Origin: Caldithrix sp.
GTDB taxonomy: Bacteria; Zhuqueibacterota; Zhuqueibacteria; Oceanimicrobiales; Oceanimicrobiaceae
Assembly (NCBI GenBank): GCA_004357015.1
Contig: SMXE01000138.1
Span: forward strand, 1-5,312
Reading direction: 5' to 3'
DNA length: 5,312 bases
The position numbers were made by a program, and so were the translations under genes. Shown here one piece after another: positions 1 to 5,312 of this stretch (position 1 is its first letter; the number at the start of each line of letters is the position of its first letter). Under the pieces are notes generated by a model. That model was given only the letters and a program-made list of their open reading frames with translations. It was not told where the DNA came from and did no database searches.

Positions 1-741
1 ATTGTCGATACTGTAGGCTGTGGCAGTAAAAACCTTCAAGCCGGCCGTGGCGCAGACCAGTCTCTCAGAACCGTTAGGACCGCGAACCCCGACGCCCTGG
101 TCAACGATCACCTGGACACCGTTCGACTGCCAAGTAAGATTGATGGGCTCACCAAGTTTCACCGTATCTTCGACGATGCTGAAAGCAAGCGCCGGAGCGC
201 CGTCGGTATCCAGTTCCAGATTCACCGTCGTCGTTTGACTTGGATGAATTTCTACGGACTCTTCTACTGTCGGGAAACCCTCTTTCCGGCCAGTCACCAG
301 ATAGTCCCCCGGTGACAGGAAATGCACGGATGTTTTGTGGTAAGTCTCGGCCACCAGCCTATTGCTTGCATCGAGAACCTGTACCAGAGTCGAATCGAGG
401 TTAACTGAGACGAGCAGTTGCCCCTGATCCGGAGGCAATGGCTCCATGACAGCTTCAATTACATACACGCCCCCTTCGACCACCACCAATTGCTCGGAAT
501 ACACTCTAAACCCGTCCTGTGTAATCCTCAAGGCGCGCAACCCTGGTTGAACATCTTGAGAATTATACGGAGTAACACCAACCTTCACACCATCCAGAAA
601 TACATCGGCGGAGTCTACCTCGGAGCCGTTAACATCAATCGCGATGACTTCAAGAGTGGTCTGGCGAGCCGGGCCAAGAGGAATTTCAGCCTTACTGCAG
701 CCGAGAACCACGACCGCCAGCGCTATCAAAATTCTTCTCAT
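1..741 (-). CDS. PEGA-domain lipoprotein with Ig-like region, 3' end cut off by the window edge
   Basis: The reading frame is open from the ATG at 741 to the left edge (247 codons, no stop), so the C-terminus is missing. The N-terminus is a lipoprotein signal: two Arg, a hydrophobic stretch, then lipobox V-L-G-C with the lipidated Cys at residue 15. Ser at +2 fits outer-membrane sorting under the E. coli rule. Residues about 29-101 are a typical PEGA domain (VFLDG, G-TP, QPGLRAL, GF). Residues about 107-177 are a weaker PEGA-like repeat (LSPGDYLVT, KEGF). From about 184 an Ig-like segment begins (LGEPINLTW then a GVG turn), of the type found in surface proteins. PEGA domains are small beta domains thought to mediate protein or cell-wall contacts; the ligand here is unknown. 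The start at 741 is preferred over an in-frame ATG six codons upstream because GTGGAG lies 9 bases before it. It probably shares a transcript with the upstream outer-membrane gene, 52 bases away. Confidence 0.85.
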   Translation of the reverse strand, partial: MRRILIALAVVVLGCSKAEIPLGPARQTTLEVIAIDVNGSEVDSADVFLDGVKVGVTPYNSQDVQPGLRALRITQDGFRVYSEQLVVVEGGVYVIEAVMEPLPPDQGQLLVSVNLDSTLVQVLDASNRLVAETYHKTSVHFLSPGDYLVTGRKEGFPTVEESVEIHPSQTTTVNLELDTDGAPALAFSIVEDTVKLGEPINLTWQSNGVQVIVDQGVGVRGPNGSERLVCATAGLKVFTATAYSIDN

Positions 742-750
742 TGTTATTTG

Positions 751-756
751 CTCCAC
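751..756 (-). promoter_or_regulatory. Ribosome binding site of the PEGA lipoprotein gene
   Basis: On the minus strand GTGGAG sits 9 bases before the ATG at 741. It lies inside the first codons that would be used by the alternative in-frame ATG further upstream, so it favours the downstream start, which also places the signal peptide directly at the N-terminus. Confidence 0.6.
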
Positions 757-793
757 CATACCTGAATAATTTGCTTTTAAGGACATGTCAGTC

Positions 794-1783
794 CTAGAAT
801 GCCTCATTAAAATTGATACTTACACCCAGCGTTGCGCCCACTTTCCAGCCTTCTTTATCGAAAATGGAGTCCGAACTCGAGTAACTCAATGCGGGATTGA
901 ATTCAAAAACACCGTACTTCAACACGATCCCGCTGGAAAAACCGGTAGTCTTAAATGACCAGTTGTCGGTAGCGGTAAAAAACTCCCAACCTCTGAAGAT
1001 GCCGGCGGTCATGCCAAAGCCTTTTGTTTTCATATGTTTCAGGCCGAGATAGACGAACGACTCTGCCTGGTTGCCTTCAGAAGTAGAGATGTGCCACGGT
1101 GTTACTCCACCTTGCAGAACGAACGACGTCTTGTCGATAATGATGCCCAATGCCAGGGATGGCGAAATCAAAGTCTTGCCGGAAGCGGACTGCCAGCTCC
1201 ACATGCCACCCTGGAGAAACCAGTCAAAAAGGCTGGGGTATTCATTAATCGTATAGCTCGTCAAAGGGGGTTGGCCTTTGGCCGCCAATACCGGATGAAG
1301 TTCATGCACATCCTGCTCAAGTTTATCCAACTTCTGGTTCAGCTCGTTGTTTTCCTGCTCCAACCGCGTCATCTGCATTTCGTAGTCATCCGGCGAAACA
1401 CGCTTTTTCCAGACGACCTTCACGCCGGCGATATTTTCATGCGTTACCCCCACATTGCCGCGATCATACCGCGCCCTTAAAGCACGAGCTCTCCCCAGAC
1501 GTTTGGCATCGTTCCAGGCTTCTGAAATGTCAGTATGAACAGCCCGGCCATCAAAATACCAGCCAACGCTGTCGGCGGAACCCAGAAAGGTCACTTCGAG
1601 ATCAGTGACTTTCATCAGTTCGTCCAGCGCCGCAAGCGACGCTCTATCAATCCCCGGATCGTTCAACGACGTGCGACCCGGACTGAACGTCTTGATCCAC
1701 AAGACGCCAGACGTCTGCGCCGACACTGTCCCGTATAGGACACCTGTCAGAAGCAGAGCAGCAATAATCGTTGACTTTTTCAT
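794..1783 (-). CDS. Outer-membrane protein: N-terminal OmpA-like domain, coiled coil, C-terminal beta-barrel
   Basis: A complete 329-residue protein. Residues 1-22 are a Sec signal peptide (Lys-Lys, hydrophobic core, V-S-A cleavage site before Gln23). Residues about 27-126 look like a divergent OmpA-C domain: the strand EVTFLGSAD carries Asp71 at the TD-x-x-G position, and N91-x-x-K-R-x-x-R98-A matches the N-x-x-L-S-x-x-R-A helix. Asp71 and Arg98 correspond to the peptidoglycan (diaminopimelate) ligands of OmpA, but about 12 extra residues lie between Asp71 and Asn91. Residues about 134-163 form a short coiled coil (LEQENNELNQKLDKLEQ). Residues about 175-329 show alternating hydrophobic, glycine-rich and aromatic strands and end in Phe, the usual Bam recognition residue, so a small barrel is likely. 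The domain order is the reverse of classical OmpA. An AGGTGA ribosome site lies 4 bases before the ATG. The exact function is not recognised; a structural envelope or anchoring role is inferred. Confidence 0.8.
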   Translation of the reverse strand: MKKSTIIAALLLTGVLYGTVSAQTSGVLWIKTFSPGRTSLNDPGIDRASLAALDELMKVTDLEVTFLGSADSVGWYFDGRAVHTDISEAWNDAKRLGRARALRARYDRGNVGVTHENIAGVKVVWKKRVSPDDYEMQMTRLEQENNELNQKLDKLEQDVHELHPVLAAKGQPPLTSYTINEYPSLFDWFLQGGMWSWQSASGKTLISPSLALGIIIDKTSFVLQGGVTPWHISTSEGNQAESFVYLGLKHMKTKGFGMTAGIFRGWEFFTATDNWSFKTTGFSSGIVLKYGVFEFNPALSYSSSDSIFDKEGWKVGATLGVSINFNEAF

Positions 1784-1896
1784 AGGATCACCTACCTTAT
1801 TGTTAGTTCGTTTGGGTCTTCCTTGACTTTACGGCCATGCACACTGCAATTATGGTGCCATCCATAAAAAATTGATGTAACTTGCTGTTTTTAATT

Positions 1897-1925
1897 ATTA
1901 TAAATAACGTTTTGATAATCGACAA
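1897..1925 (-). promoter_or_regulatory. Candidate sigma70-type promoter of the envelope gene pair
   Basis: Read on the minus strand, -35 TTGTCG (1920-1925) and a perfect -10 TATAAT (1897-1902) are separated by exactly 17 bases. The start of transcription would fall near 1890, giving a leader of about 105 bases before the ATG at 1783. A small palindrome, TTATT-ATA-AATAA (1895-1907), overlaps the -10 and could be an operator, but such AT-rich palindromes arise easily by chance. Confidence 0.5.
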
Positions 1926-2020
1926 CAATGTCTCACCAAGCGACGTTGATATATAGCGAAACATATAGTTTTTGGGTTGTTATCAGGTTGGGCTTTCGCC
2001 TTTCCTGTGTAAACATGGGT

Positions 2021-2040
2021 CATTTCTGGCCATTTCTGCC
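2021..2040. repeat. Tandem imperfect 10-base repeat in the divergent region
   Basis: Two adjacent copies, CATTTCTGGC and CATTTCTGCC, differ at one base. A 10-base period puts both copies on the same face of the helix, which is typical of paired regulator sites. They lie about 95 bases upstream of the -35 of the minus-strand promoter. That role is inference; with only two copies chance cannot be excluded. Confidence 0.45.
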
Positions 2041-2255
2041 AAGAGGCCGTGACTTCTTAATTGGTCTCAAGCGCTAAACACCATTTTTCCTGCAACTCTT
2101 GACAGAATCTAAACATATGAATCCAGGCTGAGTGAACTAATTACACTGTTTTAGGGTGAGACGGGCAGATTTTTGTGCAATAATTGCTTGTAGTTTTTAC
2201 CACTTGGAACATCGCACATTTGTCAAGGGCATCTCGGACAATTCACATCGATTCT

Positions 2256-2284
2256 TTGAAACTCGCCATCTTACTTCTTACATT
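2256..2284 (+). promoter_or_regulatory. Weak second plus-strand promoter candidate
   Basis: TTGAAA (2256-2261) and TACATT (2279-2284) are 17 bases apart and match 9 of 12 consensus positions. Transcription would begin near 2291 and read through the stronger promoter at 2383 into the regulator. In AT-rich DNA a match of this quality may be accidental. Confidence 0.25.
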
Positions 2285-2382
2285 CGAAACCTTGATGGCA
2301 CAAAACATGAGCCAGAATGAAATTCCGCTTGCCCGTGACAGGGGTGCTGCTTACCTTCGCCAATTAAAATTTGGTAATATGT

Positions 2383-2411
2383 TTGCCATTTAGTGGAATA
2401 ATTCTTATATT
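2383..2411 (+). promoter_or_regulatory. Candidate sigma70-type promoter of the response regulator gene
   Basis: TTGCCA (2383-2388) and TATATT (2406-2411) are separated by 17 bases and match the consensus at 10 of 12 positions. Transcription would start near 2418, leaving a leader of about 55 bases before the ATG at 2473. The ribosome site there is weak (GGGA at 2464-2467, 5 bases before the start), which suggests modest translation. Confidence 0.5.
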
Positions 2412-2472
2412 TTCGCCCGACATTGTAACCTAGTCACAAATACATGCTCAAAAAATACCGATCGGGAAAACA

Positions 2473-3729
2473 ATGAGCATAACCACTCTCCTTGTCGCCG
2501 ATGACGAACAAACTTTTTTGGATTTCATGGTGCGCCTTCTGCAGAAGGAACACCAGTTGTTGATCGCCCGAAACTGGAACGAAGTCCTGGAAAAGTTCGA
2601 GTCGAATCTGTGGCGGCTTAATGCGACGATTCTGGATGTGAACATGCCCGGCTTGAGCGTTGACCCGTTCACAATGATCGAAAAACTCCTAAAATCCAAT
2701 CCCACCGTTCCCATGATCATCATCTCAGGACAGGACATTGTTTTGCGTCATGAGTTTCTGAAAATGGGCGTCTTCCAGTATCACGGCAAGCCCATCGATA
2801 TGATGGACTTAAAGCTGACCATCAGAGGTGCTATCGACTACAACCGTGCGCTGCGCAAGCTTGAGAACTTCGAAAAATGTGAGTACGACTTGGTCAAGTA
2901 TTATCAGAGGCTGCTCGGAATAAACCTTTACGAGTTGCAGGAGCGGGTCAAAAACCTGGATACTGAAAAACAAAAGGTACCCATACTCATCCGCGCCGAA
3001 GCCGGCGGCCAACCTGCCATGTTAGCCAAGATCATCGCCGAAGAGATCGATGGCAAGCTGTTTTTCCAGAAGGTCTGCCACAGATCGCTCAAGAATCTTC
3101 TTCCTTATAATCTCCAGAATGGCGATACGCTCTATCTGGATGGCATCGAGAATTTGGGTAAGGAAGAGCATGTGTTTCTGCTCAAAATGCTTGAGGACAT
3201 GAATGCAGACAACGGCCACAACGGCAAGCCGTGGCCAAATTTTCGTCTGATCGCCTCAGTCTCTGCCGGAACGGTTTCCCAGGACGGCAACTCGGAACTG
3301 GACAAATTTCTTCAACAGCTATCAAACGTTGAGGTTCGAATCGAGCCGCTGCGCCTCAGAAAACACGAGCTGCGCGATCTCATTTCTGCGGCTTTCGAAA
3401 AGAAGAAAAGAGAGCGCTTCTCGTACGCCGAATCCATCTCCGAGGAGTTGTACGAGTTGCTGGTGGAGTACAACTGGCCGCTCAATTTTGATGAACTCAA
3501 TATCGTGCTCGATGCCCTGCTCCTGACCTGCCAGGACAAGACCCTGCTGCCAAAGCATCTCCACCAGCTCGACTTCTCTGATATGGCTAATTCCTCATAC
3601 CCGACGCTGGATGACATGGTGGACGAGCACATCAAGAAAGCGCTGCGGTTGACGATGGGAAACAAATCCCGGGCTGCCCGAATGCTCGGCATTACACCCA
3701 AAACTCTGTACGCCCGCATCCGGAACTAA
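2473..3729 (+). CDS. NtrC-family response regulator with a degenerate AAA+ domain and Fis-type HTH
   Basis: A complete 418-residue protein. Residues 1-120 form a receiver domain with all key residues: acidic pair Asp10-Asp11, phospho-acceptor Asp55 in LDVNMPG, switch Ser85 and Lys106 in GKPID. A helical linker (about 123-168) leads to an NtrC-like central domain (about 169-370). That domain keeps recognisable order, with TLYLDGI, FRLIAS, PLRLRKHEL and a WP-N-x-x-EL segment, but its active parts are gone. Walker A reads AEAGGQPA with Pro181 in place of the Lys. Walker B has Gly224 where Glu is expected. The GAFTGA sigma54 loop is deleted. Both arginine fingers are lost near 276 and 282, and sensor II Arg is Asp340. 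Residues about 386-418 are a Fis-family HTH (GNKSRAARMLGI then KTLYARI) that ends where the family usually ends. It should therefore bind DNA under phosphorylation control without ATP-driven sigma54 activation. No sensor kinase is present. It is divergent from the envelope genes, its possible targets. Confidence 0.9.
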   Translation: MSITTLLVADDEQTFLDFMVRLLQKEHQLLIARNWNEVLEKFESNLWRLNATILDVNMPGLSVDPFTMIEKLLKSNPTVPMIIISGQDIVLRHEFLKMGVFQYHGKPIDMMDLKLTIRGAIDYNRALRKLENFEKCEYDLVKYYQRLLGINLYELQERVKNLDTEKQKVPILIRAEAGGQPAMLAKIIAEEIDGKLFFQKVCHRSLKNLLPYNLQNGDTLYLDGIENLGKEEHVFLLKMLEDMNADNGHNGKPWPNFRLIASVSAGTVSQDGNSELDKFLQQLSNVEVRIEPLRLRKHELRDLISAAFEKKKRERFSYAESISEELYELLVEYNWPLNFDELNIVLDALLLTCQDKTLLPKHLHQLDFSDMANSSYPTLDDMVDEHIKKALRLTMGNKSRAARMLGITPKTLYARIRN

Positions 3730-3769
3730 AATCTGCACTCAGCCTGCCCCCTTTCCCGAAAATTCGGCC

Positions 3770-3798
3770 TTGATTCTTTATGAGGCTTGCCCTAACTT
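3770..3798 (+). promoter_or_regulatory. Possible promoter giving a leaderless hslR-like transcript
   Basis: TTGATT (3770-3775) and TAACTT (3793-3798) are 17 bases apart, but only 7 of 12 positions match consensus. The predicted start of transcription would fall on or next to the ATG at 3804. This goes with the lack of any Shine-Dalgarno sequence within 12 bases of that ATG. Read-through from the regulator gene is the alternative, since no convincing terminator lies between them. Confidence 0.25.
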
Positions 3799-3803
3799 AA
3801 ACC

Positions 3804-4208
3804 ATGCAATCCGGCGAAACAGTTGACAAAACCATACGCCTCGACAAATGGCTAAAGTTGAGTCGCCTATACAAGACGCGTGCAATAGCAACCCGCGCCT
3901 GCGATGACGGCAAAGTGAAAATCAACAATGTGAAGTCCAAGCCGGCGCGCATGGTCAAAATCGGCGATGTTATTATCATCAAGGCGAAAAGCAAGTATCG
4001 CACGTTTGACGTGGTCGATATCGTTTACAAGAGCATCTCGAACAAGGACGCAAGAAACCTGTATCGGGAGCACGAGGTGGAGATGTCTGAGGAATCGAAA
4101 GAGTTGTTTGAACTGCTGCAGGAGTGGGACAAGCAAGGCAAAAGAAAGTACAAGGGAAGACCTACCAAGAAAGAAAGGCGTGAATTGGATAAGTGGCGTG
4201 AAGAGTGA
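3804..4208 (+). CDS. hslR: S4-domain RNA-binding protein, Hsp15 (HslR) family
   Basis: A complete 134-residue protein, about the same length as E. coli Hsp15 (133). The S4 RNA-binding domain covers residues about 10-72, with the family signature IRLDKWLKLSRLYKTR (11-26), GKV (36-38), SKPA (45-48) and the GD turn (54-55). The basic tail carries GRPTKKERREL (118-128), closely resembling the Hsp15 tail and separating it from short RqcP-type S4 proteins. Hsp15 binds free 50S subunits that still hold a peptidyl-tRNA and helps recycle stalled ribosomes in the cytoplasm. The ATG at 3804 is the only sensible start, as the S4 motif begins eight residues later, although no good ribosome site precedes it. 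It lies 74 bases after the regulator on the same strand and converges with the dehydrogenase gene. A link to the regulator is not implied. The symbol is by family resemblance. Confidence 0.88.
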   Translation: MQSGETVDKTIRLDKWLKLSRLYKTRAIATRACDDGKVKINNVKSKPARMVKIGDVIIIKAKSKYRTFDVVDIVYKSISNKDARNLYREHEVEMSEESKELFELLQEWDKQGKRKYKGRPTKKERRELDKWREE

Positions 4209-4225
4209 TCCAGTTCACCGCCGCT

Positions 4226-5281
4226 TCAAATCATCCCACAAATAAAATCCCCGACTTGCTTCGTGCCGAGATTTCCCCCCAGATCTTTTGTGGTGTTGTT
4301 AGTCTTGATGGCTTCTGCAACAGCCTTTTCAACCAAACCATTCTGCTCGGAATAGCCGAGATAGTCCAGCAATAAGCCCAGGGTCAGGATGGCTGCCAGC
4401 GGGTTTGCCACGTTTTTGCCGGCGTACTTGGGCGCTGAGCCGTGCACCGGTTCAAACATCGATGTGCCGTCAGGGTTGATATTCCCCGATGCCGCCAGTC
4501 CGAGCCCGCCCTGCAATTGCGCCCCGAGGTCAGTCACGATATCGCCGAACATGTTGCAGGTCACAATGACCTCGAACTGCTCCGGCCGTTTGATCAACTG
4601 CATGGTAAGCGCATCCACGTAAATGTGCTCTTTTTCGATGTCCGGGTACTCAGCGCCGACCTCCTCGAACGTGCGCAGCCAGAGGTCGTGCCCAAAGCGC
4701 AGCGCGTTGCTTTTGTCCGACATTGTTACTTTCGGTCGCCCTTTCTCTTTCGCAAACTCAAACGCGTAGCGGATGATGCGTTCCACCCCTTTGCGCGTAT
4801 TGACATCTTCCTGTATCGCAATTTCATCCGGGGTGCCCTTTTTGAAAATGCCACCCATGCCCACGTAAAGTCCTTCTGTGTTTTCCCGGAAAACCACGAA
4901 ATCAATATCTGCCTCGGTCTTGTTTTTTAAGGGACAGAGTTTCTGATCCGTGAGTTTGATGGGGCGATAATTCACGAATAGATCGAGCTTGAAACGCAGT
5001 CCGAGCAAAATGTCTCGCGCATGCGCCATGTCGGGCACCCGGGGGTCGCCGAGCGCGCCGATATAAAGGGCGTCGTAATTGCTTCTAAAATCTTCGACTT
5101 GCTCCTCGGGCATGGTGGTGCCATCCCGCAAGTACCGTTCCGCACCATAGTCAAAATCCTTTACCTCGATGTCAAGACCGTGTTTCTCACGAATCGCATC
5201 GAGTACTTTGATCGCTTCGACAGTCACATCGATACCGATACCATCGCCTGGAATCACTGCAATTCTCTTTTTCCGCGCCAT
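4226..5281 (-). CDS. Isopropylmalate/isocitrate dehydrogenase family enzyme (beta-decarboxylating)
   Basis: A complete 351-residue protein from the ATG at 5281. The upstream in-frame TTG at 5284 is rejected because GGGAG lies 6 bases before the ATG. The family oxidises a 2-hydroxy acid with NAD(P) and decarboxylates it. Visible motifs are the GDGIG nucleotide and substrate loop (12-16), substrate Arg at 96, 106 and 132, catalytic Tyr139 in RENTEGLY, Lys190 in SDKSN, metal-binding Asp223, Asp247 and Asp251 (FGDIVTD), and the adenosine loop EPVHGSAPKYAGK (277-289). The Leu-Leu-Gly-Leu-Arg substrate helix resembles isopropylmalate dehydrogenase (LeuB), but the Glu normally found seven residues before the Arg is Arg here. 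Lys285-Tyr286 replaces the Asp-Ile typical of NAD-specific LeuB. Substrate could therefore be isopropylmalate, isocitrate, homoisocitrate or tartrate/malate; no symbol is given. No leucine genes flank it in the window. Confidence 0.9.
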   Translation of the reverse strand: MARKKRIAVIPGDGIGIDVTVEAIKVLDAIREKHGLDIEVKDFDYGAERYLRDGTTMPEEQVEDFRSNYDALYIGALGDPRVPDMAHARDILLGLRFKLDLFVNYRPIKLTDQKLCPLKNKTEADIDFVVFRENTEGLYVGMGGIFKKGTPDEIAIQEDVNTRKGVERIIRYAFEFAKEKGRPKVTMSDKSNALRFGHDLWLRTFEEVGAEYPDIEKEHIYVDALTMQLIKRPEQFEVIVTCNMFGDIVTDLGAQLQGGLGLAASGNINPDGTSMFEPVHGSAPKYAGKNVANPLAAILTLGLLLDYLGYSEQNGLVEKAVAEAIKTNNTTKDLGGNLGTKQVGDFICGMI

Positions 5282-5287
5282 CAAAAT

Positions 5288-5292
5288 CTCCC
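5288..5292 (-). promoter_or_regulatory. Ribosome binding site of the dehydrogenase gene
   Basis: On the minus strand GGGAG (within AAAGGGAGA) lies 6 bases before the ATG at 5281. The in-frame TTG immediately before that ATG would leave only 3 bases of spacing, so the ATG is the likely start. Confidence 0.7.
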
Positions 5293-5312
5293 TTTAACTC
5301 GTTTTCCCAAAT

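Larger units (their letters stand above)
1784..2472. other. Divergent intergenic region of 689 bases
   Basis: This stretch separates the minus-strand envelope genes from the plus-strand regulator. It is AT-rich near both ends and holds candidate promoters facing outward (1897-1925 on minus, 2383-2411 on plus), a second weaker plus-strand candidate (2256-2284), a tandem 10-base repeat (2021-2040) and the spaced hexamer ATATAG at 1951-1956 and 1963-1968. No tRNA, known riboswitch, sigma54 -24/-12 element, or intrinsic terminator with a T-tract was recognised. Short open frames exist here, but none has a good ribosome site or recognisable product. At 689 bases it is longer than two promoters need, so an unrecognised small RNA or small gene remains possible. 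Confidence 0.6.

Noticed and set aside
418..765. Plus-strand open frame of 115 codons across the lipoprotein gene
   Set aside because: It lies antisense to the lipoprotein, which has a lipobox and PEGA motifs. The product shows no domain.
782..789. GACATGTC palindrome between the two envelope genes
   Set aside because: An 8-base palindrome is expected often by chance, and it has no partner site or stem extension.
1034..1480. Plus-strand open frame of 148 codons inside the outer-membrane gene
   Set aside because: It is an antisense shadow. The minus-strand frame has the signal peptide, coiled coil and terminal Phe.
2026..2039. GG and GC steps resembling a sigma54 -24/-12 promoter
   Set aside because: Only 8 bases separate GG and GC instead of 10, and the TTGC half is missing. 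It is explained by the tandem repeat.
2099..2104. Perfect TTGACA -35 hexamer on the plus strand
   Set aside because: No acceptable -10 lies 16-18 bases downstream (the sequence there is TCCAGG), so it is probably a chance match.
2184..2393. Open frame of 69 codons starting with TTG in the intergenic region
   Set aside because: It has a TTG start without a ribosome site, no recognisable domain, and AT-rich non-coding-like composition. Only the shorter ATG frame from 2295 is kept, as a speculative finding.
3756..3767. CCGAA-AA-TTCGG palindrome after the regulator gene as a terminator
   Set aside because: The stem is only 4-5 base pairs and is not followed by a T-run, so it is too weak to call a terminator.
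4442..4930. Plus-strand open frame of 162 codons inside the dehydrogenase gene
   Set aside because: It is antisense to a gene with complete catalytic motifs and shows no domain of its own.
1..5312. CRISPR array, insertion sequence, phage or plasmid features, tRNA or rRNA
   Set aside because: No regularly spaced repeats, transposase or integrase motifs, terminal inverted repeats or structural RNA signatures were found on either strand.

Overview
The window comes from a Gram-negative bacterium with an outer membrane. It encodes a lipoprotein with a lipobox, an outer-membrane protein ending in Phe after a C-terminal barrel, and an Hsp15-type ribosome rescue factor. Base composition is roughly balanced, and the best promoter candidates fit the ordinary sigma70 consensus, which argues against Bacteroidetes proper. 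The mix of PEGA lipoprotein, OmpA-like envelope protein and NtrC-type regulator would suit a deltaproteobacterial-type lineage or an FCB-related candidate phylum such as Zixibacteria. That placement is a guess from gene style; no marker gene is present.

Layout. Positions 1-1783, minus strand: a two-gene envelope unit. A 329-residue secreted protein (divergent OmpA-like domain, coiled coil, predicted outer-membrane barrel) is followed after 52 bases by a PEGA-domain lipoprotein that runs off the left edge. Positions 1784-2472: a 689-base AT-rich divergent intergenic region with a good sigma70-type promoter at each end, a tandem 10-base repeat, and no convincing gene. Positions 2473-3729, plus strand: an NtrC-family response regulator with an intact receiver domain and Fis-type HTH, but a central AAA+ domain that has lost every recognisable ATPase and sigma54-contact motif. 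Positions 3804-4208, plus strand: an S4 RNA-binding protein of the Hsp15 (HslR) family. Positions 4226-5281, minus strand and convergent with it: a complete beta-decarboxylating dehydrogenase of the isopropylmalate/isocitrate family.

How it may fit together. The two minus-strand envelope genes probably act together, one tying the outer membrane to peptidoglycan and the other anchored in a membrane facing the periplasm. The regulator diverges from them and may control them through the shared intergenic region; this is inference from position only. No sensor kinase is present, so the regulator looks like an orphan within this window. The Hsp15-like gene and the dehydrogenase look like unlinked housekeeping genes. 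The most unusual item is the regulator: its fold and reading frame are preserved although all ATPase signatures are gone, which suggests a receiver-controlled DNA-binding protein that no longer works as a sigma54 activator.
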